A stretch of 64,000 nt of DNA from Desulfobacteraceae bacterium. GTDB lineage: Bacteria > Desulfobacterota > Desulfobacteria > Desulfobacterales > Desulfobacteraceae. Below, piece by piece: positions 16,295 through 25,526 of the stretch; position 1 is the first letter of the stretch, and every line of letters begins with the position of its first letter. Under the pieces are notes generated by a model. The model saw only the letters and a program-made list of their open reading frames with translations, had not been told where the DNA came from and did not search any database. The stretch is taken from assembly GCA_016743945.1 (NCBI GenBank), contig JADGFI010000004.1, positions 248,001 to 312,000 of the forward strand. The letters are read 5' to 3'. A program made the translations under genes and the position numbers.

Positions 16295-18955
16295 ATGAGC
16301 ACAATAAATTTACAACGGCTTTTTAACCCCAATTCCGTGGCAATCATAGGCGCCAGTGAAAAACGAGGATCTGTGGGATACTCCATAATGAAAAATCTTG
16401 TGGAAAGCGATTTTAAAGGGGGTGTTTTTCCGGTGAATCCCAACCATAGGCAGGTTATGGGAATGGCCTGTGTTGCCAATGTTCAGGAACTGGAATCGGG
16501 GGTGGATCTGGCAGTGATTGCAACTCCCCTGGAGGGGACCCCCAAAATTGTTGAGGCGTGCGGTCTCGCAGGTCTTACCGGGGCCGTCATCCTCTCTTCC
16601 GGCGGCAGGGAAATCGGCGTCAAGGGGCAAAAAATTGAAACCGAAATACTTGCAAAAGCGCAGAAGCACGGCATCAGAATCATCGGACCCAATTGTCTTG
16701 GCATCATGAATACCGCCATCTCTTTGAATGCCAGCTTTGCCCATTTGTCTCCCAAGCCAGGAAACATCGCATTTCTCTCCCAGAGCGGGGCGGTCTGCAC
16801 ATCGGTGCTGGATATTGCCAACCGGGAAAATGTGGGGTTCAGTCATTTTGTGAGTCTCGGGTCCATGGTGGATGTTGATTTTGCTGATATGATCGATTAT
16901 CTGGGGGCCTTGAACTCTGTGAGAAGCATTGTGATGTATATGGAAAATATCACAAATATTCGAAATTTCATGAGTGCTGCCCGATCGGTTTCCCGCCTGA
17001 AACCCATTATTGCCCTGAAATCGGGAAGGTCCAAAGCCGGGGCCCGGGCGGCGGCCTCCCACACCGGTGCCATGGCGGGTGTTGATGCGGTGTATGACGC
17101 TGCCTTTCAACGGGCCGGTATTTTGCGGGTCAATGAATTTGAAGAATTATTTGACTGCTCAAAATTTCTGGCCAAACAGTCTCGTCCTTCCGGCCCGGGG
17201 CTTTCCATTATTACCAACGCGGGAGGCCCCGGTGTCATGGCGGCAGATGCCCTGGCATCCCATGGAATGGAACCCGCACAGCTTAGCTCTGAAACCCTTG
17301 GGCAACTTACCCGGATACTTCCTGGAAACTGGAGCAAGGGCAATCCCATAGACATATTAGGGGATACAAGTTTTGCGGTATACCTGGAAACGGCAAATAT
17401 TGTTGCCCAGGCTCCTGAAACAGACGGCCTGCTGCTCATCTGCTCTCCGGCCGGTACCATGGATACCCTGGGGCTGGCCCAATTCCTTATTCCCCAGTTG
17501 AAAACCTTTCGCTGTCCTGTTTTTACCGCCTGGATCGGTGGAGACAATGTTTACAAGGCGCGGCAGGTTTTCAACCAGGCCGGAATTGTCACCTATGATT
17601 CAGCGGAGCAGGCGGTTCGGGCCTTTAAAAATCTGTACCACTATGGCAAAAATATTGAAAGGCTCCATGAAATTCCTGTCCGGAAAGATGTCCGGCTTCT
17701 AATCAATAGAACAAAGGCCCAAAAAATTATCCGGGAGGCCGTTGCCGGAGGGGGGCAGCTCCTTTTGGAAAATCAGGCAAAAGAGTTGCTTGCTGCCTAT
17801 GGAATCCCCGTAAATGAGACCCAAATTGCCGATTCCCCGGAAATGGCCCTGGAAATATCGGAACAAATCGGGTATCCGGTGGTGTTAAAGATCTGTTCAC
17901 AAGGGATTTTCCACAAATCAGACTGCAACGGGGTGGCCCTTAATCTTGAGACACCCGAAGCTGTTAAAACCGCCTTGGGCCGCATCATGGAAGCTGCCAG
18001 GGCCTTTGCCCCCAATGCCGACATCAAAGGGGTGACGGTCCAGGCAATGCTTAGGGACCCGGATTATGAGCTGATCCTAGGTGCCAAAAAGGATGGTGAT
18101 TTCGGGCCGGTGATTCTTTTTGGTATGGGAGGTGTCATGACCGAGGTGTTTGAAGATATCGCCATGGGTTTGCCGCCTCTGAACCATTCCCTTGCCAGTC
18201 AGATGATTGGGCAAACAAAAATTTCAAGGGTATTGACAGGGTTTCGAAATATTGCCGGGGTAAATTTAACACTGGAAGAAATCTTGATCCGCACAGGACG
18301 TTTGATGACCGATTTTCCAGAAATTACAGATCTTGATATCAATCCGCTCATGGTCAAGGACGGCAATATCATTGCCGTGGATGCAAGGGTTTATATCGCA
18401 CCTTGCCAAGAAATATCCCCCAAACATCTGATTATCAGTTCATATCCTTGGGAATACGAATCAAGGGGAAGAGCCGTGGATGGGCATGATTTTTTTGTTC
18501 GCCCTATTCGGCCCGATGATGCAGACATGATGATAGATCATTTTAATTCCCTGTCCAAAAGAAGCATTTATATGCGGTTTTTTTCTCCCTTAAAACAGTT
18601 GTCTAAACAGATGCTGATTCGATTGACACAAATTGATTATGACCGCGAGATTGCCCTGGTGGCATTAATGGGTGAGGATCCTGAAAAAATAATCGGTGTA
18701 TCCAGAATCATTGGGTATTCCGATGGCAGCCGGGCCGAATTTGCTGTGGCCATCTGCGATGACTGGCAGGGACAAGGGATTGGTGCGGTCTTGCTCGCCC
18801 AATGTCTTGCGGTCGCCCGGAACCAGGGCAAGAAACAGATAATGGGGTTTGTGCTGGCAGAAAATACCCAGATGCTGAAACTGGGAAAAAAGTTGGGGTT
18901 TAAGATCAAACGGGTTCAGGAAAGTTCCGAATTTGAATTAACCATTGATCTTTAA
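16295..18955 (+). CDS. ADP-forming acyl-CoA synthetase fused to a GNAT acetyltransferase
   Basis: An 886-residue fusion. Residues about 8-140 are the CoA-binding fold (NPNSVAIIGASEKRGSVGYS, PVNPNHRQVMG). Next comes the succinyl-CoA-ligase-like part with the phospho-His context AAASHTGAMAG near 254. The ATP-grasp subunit runs from about 490 to 710 (YPVVLKICSQGIFHKSD, GMGGVMTEVFEDIA, LDINPLMVKDG). A GNAT domain occupies about 725-886 (FVRPIRPDDADMM, GQGIGAVLLAQCL). The synthetase half interconverts acetyl-CoA plus ADP with acetate plus ATP, or may be a catalytically altered regulator. Bacterial homologues with this architecture are the Pat-type protein lysine acetyltransferases. The start has a GGAGGGAG site. 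It may act opposite the deacetylase-like fusion at 30513-32885. Confidence 0.92.
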   Translation: MSTINLQRLFNPNSVAIIGASEKRGSVGYSIMKNLVESDFKGGVFPVNPNHRQVMGMACVANVQELESGVDLAVIATPLEGTPKIVEACGLAGLTGAVILSSGGREIGVKGQKIETEILAKAQKHGIRIIGPNCLGIMNTAISLNASFAHLSPKPGNIAFLSQSGAVCTSVLDIANRENVGFSHFVSLGSMVDVDFADMIDYLGALNSVRSIVMYMENITNIRNFMSAARSVSRLKPIIALKSGRSKAGARAAASHTGAMAGVDAVYDAAFQRAGILRVNEFEELFDCSKFLAKQSRPSGPGLSIITNAGGPGVMAADALASHGMEPAQLSSETLGQLTRILPGNWSKGNPIDILGDTSFAVYLETANIVAQAPETDGLLLICSPAGTMDTLGLAQFLIPQLKTFRCPVFTAWIGGDNVYKARQVFNQAGIVTYDSAEQAVRAFKNLYHYGKNIERLHEIPVRKDVRLLINRTKAQKIIREAVAGGGQLLLENQAKELLAAYGIPVNETQIADSPEMALEISEQIGYPVVLKICSQGIFHKSDCNGVALNLETPEAVKTALGRIMEAARAFAPNADIKGVTVQAMLRDPDYELILGAKKDGDFGPVILFGMGGVMTEVFEDIAMGLPPLNHSLASQMIGQTKISRVLTGFRNIAGVNLTLEEILIRTGRLMTDFPEITDLDINPLMVKDGNIIAVDARVYIAPCQEISPKHLIISSYPWEYESRGRAVDGHDFFVRPIRPDDADMMIDHFNSLSKRSIYMRFFSPLKQLSKQMLIRLTQIDYDREIALVALMGEDPEKIIGVSRIIGYSDGSRAEFAVAICDDWQGQGIGAVLLAQCLAVARNQGKKQIMGFVLAENTQMLKLGKKLGFKIKRVQESSEFELTIDL

Positions 18956-18971
18956 CCCTTGTTAATCGAGA

Positions 18972-19070
18972 ATGGTTCTTTATCTTTTCAAGATTGTATT
19001 GGGCACATTAGGTGGTATAGCATTTGCTTTCAACAAGTTAAAACCAAAGGTTTTTTTTGAAGAAATTTAA
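18972..19070 (+). CDS. Possible 32-residue membrane microprotein overlapping the next gene
   Basis: A small frame reading MVLYLFKIVLGTLGGIAFAF then NKLKPKVFFEEI and stop. It has one clear hydrophobic segment followed by a basic-acidic tail, as in real single-span microproteins. It begins 17 bases after the synthetase-GNAT stop and overlaps the TTG start of the 1008-residue gene by 14 bases, an arrangement that favours coupled translation. The ribosome site is weak (CGAGA). Coding status is uncertain; conservation in relatives would settle it. Confidence 0.4.
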   Translation: MVLYLFKIVLGTLGGIAFAFNKLKPKVFFEEI

Positions 19071-22000
19071 GATAAAATATTTTTTCTTTGATCGACGGGA
19101 CCATGAGCTGATCGGCATTGTCAATTGCGTTTATGATGCCGACAACATCCTTGGATATACCCGGAAATTGTATTATCCTTTTTTCCATCCCCTAGGAATA
19201 AAGGAGATGGCAGAGTCTAAAGGGCTTCGCACAGCCTATGCCATTGTGAATCTGCTCGAATCCATGGAAAGGGGGGAGATCGAAAATCGCCTCCAGGCGT
19301 TGAAGGCATTGAAAGATGAGGTGCTCGATACCGCCGGTGGTTCCATGCCCAAAAATACGGCCCGAATTCTTCTCCAGATTATGAAGGAACTGGTCCGGGC
19401 AAAGGGCAATTATTCTCTTCAGCTGCAGCTTGCCCATAATTTCAGGATGGCCGCCTTTGGCAAACCCCGGGTGGTAAGGCAACTGCTCAAGTACTATCAT
19501 CTGCTTGAAATGCCCGAAGAATGGAATCAGCTCACCTTTGACGACCATGTTCACGATGCCAATACCTCGGGCCGAAAATCGCCTACCCATTTGATCATGG
19601 ATGCGTGGATAAAGGGAATCCGGCGTTTGCGGGTGATCTATTACCATTGTATTGAACCCCGGTTTGCAGCAGAACTCATCGAAGCAGCCAGGATAATGGA
19701 AATTGATCTTCGCATCGGAATAGAATTTTGGTCCCAATACCGGGATCGTTACATCTCTTTTATCTGGGTATCCCGGGGACTTCCCGATGCCGAAGCATTT
19801 TTGTGTTTTTTGGCTGAACCCCAGGTGGTTCAATTCATGGAACAGGGCCGTGCCGTATTAAAGTATCAGGAAAAATATGTGCTGGATCTTTTGGAGGCGT
19901 TTAATTTGCAATATCTGGAGGAAATGTGCCAAACCTTCGATATCGATCTGCCAGGGCTTTGTCCTGAACGCTTTTTACAATTTGCTTCCCCCGGACAGCC
20001 ATCGGTTCCCCACCTTGGAGAATATATCCATGCCCTGGCTGTCACAGCAATGAAAGATCGTATGGTCGTATTGAACCGGTCCTTTGACACGGCAGATACC
20101 AATGAACAGCAGGCGATCCTGGATCTGGTGGAACGAATGGATAGGTTCAGTGCCCAGGAGGTGATAACCCGCTATCTTGCGCCTGAAAAATATCCGGATA
20201 TCGTACATCCCTTTGCGGTCAGCGGTGACCCGAACCTTCCGGAGAGACTAAAATTAAGTTTCCAGGAATTGCTTGAAAAAATAGAATCGCTTCATCATGA
20301 TTTCAGAATTACCCTGAAACTGGGGGATTTGAAACCCGAAGATGTCCTTGAAATTTTGTATGAGGGAAATGGCCTGATCACCCGGCTTGAAATCATTAAT
20401 TTAAAGGATTTTATCGCCGGGCGAACAGATCATCTGGTTTCCGTCAATGCACTCCAGGAGGCCATTAATACAGGAAGTCTGCTAAAATTAAAGCGGGTGG
20501 TCCGACACATTAAATTGTCCATGGAACAAGCCGGGTATGCAGATGAACCGGATCGAATCAAAAAACTTTTCAATATCCTTTATGATATTGATGCCTTGAA
20601 AAAAATGTACACGGTACGGCCGCTCAAATCCAGGATCGGAAGCGACTCAACCGGGAAATCCCACCAGGCATACGGGATGGGGTTTGGCATCGTTGATACC
20701 CTGACTTCCCGGGCCATGCACCAAATCCAAACGAGTGTGGGCAACCGGTTGATTCTTCCGGCAAAGAGCAATGTGAGTCAGCGGATGACCTTTTTCCCTG
20801 TCAATGAGATAAGCCGGGGGGGTAAATGGATTATGAACGCCTTAAAATGGTTGCCCTTTGATCAAATTATTTCCGTGAAAAAAAGGGAATGGGTTCTGGA
20901 TTCCTTTTCTCTGGATATGAAAAGCTGCGGCAATATCGTCACCCTTGGCGGCATTCAAAAAGATACCAGAAATGGTCTGGGGCTGGCCGTATCCACTGGT
21001 GGGAAAAAGTCCAGGGCCAACTCATGGAAAAATCTCAATACAAAGTTTAAAAACTGCCTGAAAATTCTGATTGGATTTGTTCCTGCATTTGTCTGTTTCT
21101 CCCTCACCAAAGACTGGTGGTTCCTGGCCTATTTCGGTGCCTTTATCTGGTTCGGGATCACAGGTTTCAGGGTTGTTTTACAGTCGGTTCTCGGCGGAGG
21201 CGGTATCAATCGGTCCTCTTTGCTCAAATGGAATGATTATGTCAGTTGGGAAAGATTGACAGATGCCTTGCTATATACCGGTTTCTCAGTGCCGCTTTTG
21301 GATTATGTGGTCAAAACACTGGTCCTTGAACGGGCCTTTGGCATCACCGTGGCTGCAAGTCCCTTAATTCTCTATTCGGTTATGGGGCTTGCCAACGGCA
21401 TTTATCTTTCTTCCCACAACACCTTTCGCGGGATGCCCAAGGGGGCGATCACCGGTAATTTTTTCAGAAGTATCCTGGCCATTCCCGTGGCAGTTCTTTT
21501 CAACAGCTTGATCGGTGCGATTTTGATGTTTTTCAATACCCCCGGGGTGGAGGGGATTCTTCAAAGATGGGCGGCGATTATTTCAAAAGCGGCTTCCGAT
21601 ACGGTGGCAGGGCTCATTGAGGGAACCGTAGATAGGTTCCAGAACATGGATCTTAGAAAAAGGGACATCCAAAAAAAATTTTCAGACCTGTTTGAAACCT
21701 ATTCCCGCCTGGAACTTCTTTTTCCTGAAACTGAGGAACTCAAGATCCTTGAAAAACCTACCTTCTTGTTTTGTAACAAAAATTCCGAGGTAAAGGATCT
21801 GGCGGTCATGATCATTATCAATTCCCTGGACCTGTTTTATTTCTGGATGTACCTGCCCAGGGCAAGGATGACCATGCTGGATATGGTGGCCCGCCTCACA
21901 CCGGAAGAAAAAATCATATTTTTGCAATCCCAGAAACTGCTGGAACAAGAGCAATTTATCAGCCGGCTTTTTGTGGACGGAATCCTTGGAAAAAATTTCT

Positions 22001-22083
22001 CCCGGCCCCTGTCTTTTTACCTGATCACCTATGGAAAATATCTATCCGCCTTAGAAACTTCTGAAATCAGGCAGCGAATTTAG
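19057..22083 (+). CDS. Large unknown membrane protein with a PHP-like segment
   Basis: A 1008-residue protein I cannot assign to a named family. The N-terminal 650 residues are soluble. At 161-224 the order FDDHVHDANTSG, SPTHLIMDAWIKGI, a strand with YYH, and LRIGIEF recalls the first motifs of PHP phosphoesterases, but later PHP metal ligands are not obvious. Three or more membrane segments lie between about 665 and 830 (IGFVPAFVCFSLTKDWWFLA, ITVAASPLILYSVMGLANGI, ILAIPVAVLFNSLIGAILMF). A helical cytosolic tail of about 150 residues follows. The TTG start is chosen because AAAGG lies six T residues before it. The next gene is 344 bases away. Confidence 0.8.
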   Translation: MKKFKIKYFFFDRRDHELIGIVNCVYDADNILGYTRKLYYPFFHPLGIKEMAESKGLRTAYAIVNLLESMERGEIENRLQALKALKDEVLDTAGGSMPKNTARILLQIMKELVRAKGNYSLQLQLAHNFRMAAFGKPRVVRQLLKYYHLLEMPEEWNQLTFDDHVHDANTSGRKSPTHLIMDAWIKGIRRLRVIYYHCIEPRFAAELIEAARIMEIDLRIGIEFWSQYRDRYISFIWVSRGLPDAEAFLCFLAEPQVVQFMEQGRAVLKYQEKYVLDLLEAFNLQYLEEMCQTFDIDLPGLCPERFLQFASPGQPSVPHLGEYIHALAVTAMKDRMVVLNRSFDTADTNEQQAILDLVERMDRFSAQEVITRYLAPEKYPDIVHPFAVSGDPNLPERLKLSFQELLEKIESLHHDFRITLKLGDLKPEDVLEILYEGNGLITRLEIINLKDFIAGRTDHLVSVNALQEAINTGSLLKLKRVVRHIKLSMEQAGYADEPDRIKKLFNILYDIDALKKMYTVRPLKSRIGSDSTGKSHQAYGMGFGIVDTLTSRAMHQIQTSVGNRLILPAKSNVSQRMTFFPVNEISRGGKWIMNALKWLPFDQIISVKKREWVLDSFSLDMKSCGNIVTLGGIQKDTRNGLGLAVSTGGKKSRANSWKNLNTKFKNCLKILIGFVPAFVCFSLTKDWWFLAYFGAFIWFGITGFRVVLQSVLGGGGINRSSLLKWNDYVSWERLTDALLYTGFSVPLLDYVVKTLVLERAFGITVAASPLILYSVMGLANGIYLSSHNTFRGMPKGAITGNFFRSILAIPVAVLFNSLIGAILMFFNTPGVEGILQRWAAIISKAASDTVAGLIEGTVDRFQNMDLRKRDIQKKFSDLFETYSRLELLFPETEELKILEKPTFLFCNKNSEVKDLAVMIIINSLDLFYFWMYLPRARMTMLDMVARLTPEEKIIFLQSQKLLEQEQFISRLFVDGILGKNFSRPLSFYLITYGKYLSALETSEIRQRI

Positions 22084-22427
22084 TGTCAGATAATTTTACA
22101 GTTTGTTAATTAATACGTTGGTTACAACCCTCTTTTTATGATTCCAATGGTCCAATTCCATTGAATTTCTCTCACCCAATGAAATATCCCAGGGCCGCGC
22201 TGAATTCAAATTTACAAGGATCTACAAGGTTAATGAGCTTGAAGCGCATTGTATGAAAAAAGTTATTCTTTCCCGGGACGGGTTGTTAAATCTTGGCACA
22301 TAAATTGAAAGTAATAATTATTAAAAGACATGATTAAAAGACAATACACCAAGAAAGTTTAAGAATTAATTTTATTGTCAAAAAATGCAGGATAACCATT
22401 ATTAGAAGAAAAAAAAAAAAAAACATC
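22084..22427. other. 344-base gap with a sigma-54-like site
   Basis: AT-rich sequence with no convincing gene. The only element I can support is TTGGCACATAAATTGA at 22293-22308 (see the separate entry). A poly-A run of 17 lies directly before the PstS-like gene. Confidence 0.6.
22294..22308 (+). promoter_or_regulatory. Variant sigma-54-like promoter upstream of the PstS-like gene
   Basis: TGGCAC, five bases, TTGA. The -24 half is perfect; the -12 half has A in place of C. It ends 119 bases before the ATG. The same variant form appears before the kinase genes at 33137 and 36859. Confidence 0.4.
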
Positions 22428-23234
22428 ATGAAAAAAACGGTGAATGTATCAAGTTTAATGGTTGTAAGTTTGTTGGTATTGTGGGCCATTGTGCCACTGG
22501 CTGTGGCAAATGCGAATCAAGGATTGCGTTACAGCTGCTCAGCTCAAGTGTATGAGGCATTTGAAAACACAAGGCTGGAAGCCTTTACAAAGGAAACCGG
22601 TATACCCATTGATTTGTTTGTTGCATCATCGCAATCTTGTGTGTATCGGGTGATGCAAGATATGACTGACATCGGCAGTACCGTGAGAGCACTATACAGG
22701 CGCCACAAGGATCACGGGCTGATTGAAACACCTTTTTGCAAAGATCCGCTGGCAATTATTACCAATAAAGCAGCTGTGGTTAATGCTTTAACTAGCGAAC
22801 AACTCCGGCAAATATTTTCCGGCGGAATCACAAATTGGAAAGAAGTGGGTGGACCCGATCTGTCGATTACCCTTGTTGTCCCCGGTAATGACACGGGTGC
22901 CCATAAAAATTTTAGGCAGATGGTGATGAAACACAAAGACATACAATATGATTATTTAACCTATAAATCCACCCGGGTTCTGGAAGCAGTTGAGGCATTG
23001 CCTCTGGGCGCCATATCCTTTATTTCCAGAGGTGCTCAGATTACCCATCCAAAGATAAAGGTATTGAGCATTGATGGCAACAAACCAGGCGATAAAGACT
23101 ATCCTTACTACCAGATATTTTATCTGGCTTCCAAGGGAGAGCCCACTGGATCGGTTAAGATATTTGTTGATTTCATTAAATCTAAAACGGGAAGATCTCT
23201 TCTCCTGGAAAGAGGAATGCTGCCCATTGACTAA
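22428..23234 (+). CDS. PstS-like periplasmic substrate-binding protein
   Basis: A 268-residue exported protein. An N-terminal signal peptide (VSSLMVVSLLVLWAIVPLAVANA) leads to a phosphate-binding-protein-like fold: DLFVASSQSCVYRVMQDMTD, DPLAIITNKAAVVNALTSEQ, QIFSGGITNWKEVGG and a GNDTGAHKNF loop. It is shorter than transport PstS, and no ABC permease or ATPase genes are nearby. It is followed 96 bases later by a Cache-like histidine kinase, so the likely job is to present an oxyanion or other ligand to that sensor. The ligand is not certain, because binding residues differ from classical PstS. No strong ribosome site is seen; a poly-A run lies before the ATG. Confidence 0.85.
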   Translation: MKKTVNVSSLMVVSLLVLWAIVPLAVANANQGLRYSCSAQVYEAFENTRLEAFTKETGIPIDLFVASSQSCVYRVMQDMTDIGSTVRALYRRHKDHGLIETPFCKDPLAIITNKAAVVNALTSEQLRQIFSGGITNWKEVGGPDLSITLVVPGNDTGAHKNFRQMVMKHKDIQYDYLTYKSTRVLEAVEALPLGAISFISRGAQITHPKIKVLSIDGNKPGDKDYPYYQIFYLASKGEPTGSVKIFVDFIKSKTGRSLLLERGMLPID

Positions 23235-23280
23235 TCGGTGTAGAAGAATCGAATAAAAGATAATCCAATTGCAAATTAAA

Positions 23281-23317
23281 TTCCAGCCCCTTTTCCTACC
23301 GGGAATGGGGGCTGGAA
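23281..23317 (+). terminator. Strong hairpin just before the histidine-kinase start
   Basis: TTCCAGCCCC (23281-23290) pairs with GGGGCTGGAA (23308-23317) around a 17-base loop. No T-run follows, and the stem ends 13 bases before the kinase ATG. It may attenuate read-through from the binding-protein gene or mask the kinase ribosome site. Confidence 0.5.
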
Positions 23318-23330
23318 TACAGAAAGCGTA

Positions 23331-25517
23331 ATGGTTTTGGAAAAATTAAATATTGACAAAATTCAAGCGTTTAACCTTAACCCTTCCTCTAAGCACCAGC
23401 GAACGGGGATGGCAAAAAGTATTATTATAATTGTTTCGTTTACTGCGCTTCTTTTTGTGGCGGCCAGCGCGGTCATGTCCCAGTGGTCCATCGAGGAGAT
23501 GTGCAAGATTGTCCGTGTGCAGTTCAATGAAGAGCAGATGGTTATTGCGAACAATGTAAAAAGCTTTATTGAAAGAGAGTTCTCCTTGTTGGAAAGAGAA
23601 ATCTTCCTTCTTTCCCATGAAATTGAAAGGAACGAAGATCCGGTCAGATCGATGCGATCAACCCTGGCCCGACTGGTTGAATGCGGCATCACCACAATTG
23701 AAATTCGTGATATGGATGCCAACCTTGTATATTCGGGGCACCCATTCGGCAAAGAAGTTTTTCGTTTTCCCCTGGAAAAAAGTTTGCCCCTTCCACTGGA
23801 TTTTGATTTTAAGCAAGGAAAAACAGGTCAATTGAGATTCTCAAAGCCGCAAATAACCCCTTCGGGAATATCTGTAATATTGGTGTTACCCATCGGCCAA
23901 AGCGGTTCACGCGTCATCATTTGTCATGTTAATATTTCATGGCTCCTGGGTCCCTACCTGAAAAACATCAGGTCCGGAAAGACAGGGTATACATGGATTA
24001 TCGACGGTGAAGGCCGTTTCCTTTTTCATCCCATCGTCTCATTCACAGGAAAGGATGCTTTCCTGGCAAGAAAACAAAAAGATCATAACATCTCCTTTGT
24101 TGAGATTAACAAGATACAAAAAGAAAAAATGCTTAGGGGTGATGAAGGGGTCGGTCGGTATATTTCAGGATGGCACAGGGGGCTTACCGGTAAGATGGAA
24201 AAACTGATTGCTTACACCCCTGTGTTAATTTCTAATCTTCCGGTTCAAAAGTGGTCCATCGCGGTTGTTGCACCTGTTTGGGAAATAGAGGAAGCGGTGA
24301 GAGATAAATACATGCATCAGTTTCTGGTTCAGCTGGCCGTTATATTTACCATCATAGCAGGTGCGTCGATCATTATGTTTCTTGAAGTGAAATGGTCCCG
24401 GCATATGGAAAATGAGGTCAACAGGCAGACTGAAGAACTCGTAAAATCCGAGGCAAACTATCGATACTTGGTGGAAAGTGCCGAAGATTTCATTTTCACC
24501 GTTGACGCAAATGGCAAATTTTTGTCCATGAACAGCTTTACTTCCAATTTTTTTACATCCACGGTTGACAATCATCTGGGCAACGGACTGTCATCCCTAT
24601 TTCCGGAAGAAATAAGCCAACGGCTTCAGGAACTTATCCGCACAGTCTTTCAAAGTAAAAAGAGCATTAGAAAGGAATCCGCCTTTGTCCATGACGGCAT
24701 GAAGATATTTATAGATACCAACCTGGTGCCCGTGCGCAGTGATAAAGGAGACATAAACTCTGTGCTTTGCATCGCAAGGGACATAACCGAAGCCAAAAAA
24801 CTTGAGCGTCACCTGATACACACTGAAAAACTGGCTTCGCTTGGTACCCTGGCCGCAGGCGTTGCCCATGAAATCAACAATCCCCTTGGGGTTATCCTGG
24901 GGTTTTGTGACCTTATGCTCCGGAAAAAAGACCCCTCTTTTCAGGATTATAAAGACCTTAAAATAATAGAACGCCAGGGATTTAATTGTAAAGAAATTGT
25001 GGAAAACCTCCTGGGCTTTGTCCGCACTGGAGAAGACAATCATCACAGTCAGACCAATTTGAATCTTTGCCTTGAAGACACCATCAAGATAGTGCGGCAC
25101 CGTTTTGAAAAAGAGGGAATTATTTTGTCCATGGAATTTTCAAACACCATCCCCCTTATCCTGGGCGATTTCAGAAAGCTGCAGCAGGTATTTTTAAATT
25201 TGATCAACAACGCTGCCGACGCCATGCCCCAGGGCGGGAAATTGACAATCCGGACATTTATGGACGATCATGATCACATGGTCTCAGTACAATTTCAGGA
25301 CCAGGGGATTGCAATAGAGGACAAGGACATGGACCATATATTCGAACCTTTTTTCACCACCAAGCCGGAAGGCAGGGGAACAGGGCTCGGACTTTTTGTC
25401 AGTTACGGCATCATCACTGGTTTAGACGGAACCATGGAGTGTGAAAGCCAAAAACACGCTTGCGCCGATGCCGCTTGTGGTACCGTTTTTACCGTAAAAC
25501 TGAGGGGAATCTCGTGA
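23331..25517 (+). CDS. Membrane Cache-PAS sensor histidine kinase
   Basis: A 728-residue kinase. A membrane segment (IIIIVSFTALLFVAASAVM) near 30-50, a periplasmic double-Cache-like region to about 335 (SGKTGYTWIIDGEGRFLFHP), and a second segment (LAVIFTIIAGASIIMF) are followed by a PAS domain at about 375-495. The H-box TEKLASLGTLAAGVAHEINN has its His near 513. The ATPase part shows FLNLINNAADAMPQGG, DQGIAIEDKDM and GTGLGLFVSYGII. An alternative start at ATG 23409 would shorten the cytoplasmic leader; the first is kept without a strong ribosome site. Nine bases downstream lies the sigma-54 regulator, its probable partner, and the PstS-like protein upstream may be its ligand-binding accessory. 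Confidence 0.9.
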   Translation: MVLEKLNIDKIQAFNLNPSSKHQRTGMAKSIIIIVSFTALLFVAASAVMSQWSIEEMCKIVRVQFNEEQMVIANNVKSFIEREFSLLEREIFLLSHEIERNEDPVRSMRSTLARLVECGITTIEIRDMDANLVYSGHPFGKEVFRFPLEKSLPLPLDFDFKQGKTGQLRFSKPQITPSGISVILVLPIGQSGSRVIICHVNISWLLGPYLKNIRSGKTGYTWIIDGEGRFLFHPIVSFTGKDAFLARKQKDHNISFVEINKIQKEKMLRGDEGVGRYISGWHRGLTGKMEKLIAYTPVLISNLPVQKWSIAVVAPVWEIEEAVRDKYMHQFLVQLAVIFTIIAGASIIMFLEVKWSRHMENEVNRQTEELVKSEANYRYLVESAEDFIFTVDANGKFLSMNSFTSNFFTSTVDNHLGNGLSSLFPEEISQRLQELIRTVFQSKKSIRKESAFVHDGMKIFIDTNLVPVRSDKGDINSVLCIARDITEAKKLERHLIHTEKLASLGTLAAGVAHEINNPLGVILGFCDLMLRKKDPSFQDYKDLKIIERQGFNCKEIVENLLGFVRTGEDNHHSQTNLNLCLEDTIKIVRHRFEKEGIILSMEFSNTIPLILGDFRKLQQVFLNLINNAADAMPQGGKLTIRTFMDDHDHMVSVQFQDQGIAIEDKDMDHIFEPFFTTKPEGRGTGLGLFVSYGIITGLDGTMECESQKHACADAACGTVFTVKLRGIS

Positions 25518-25526
25518 GGAGGATCG

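Noticed and set aside
16310-17110. 266-codon minus-strand frame
   Set aside because: Antisense to the synthetase-GNAT gene; His/Gly-rich shadow without family features.
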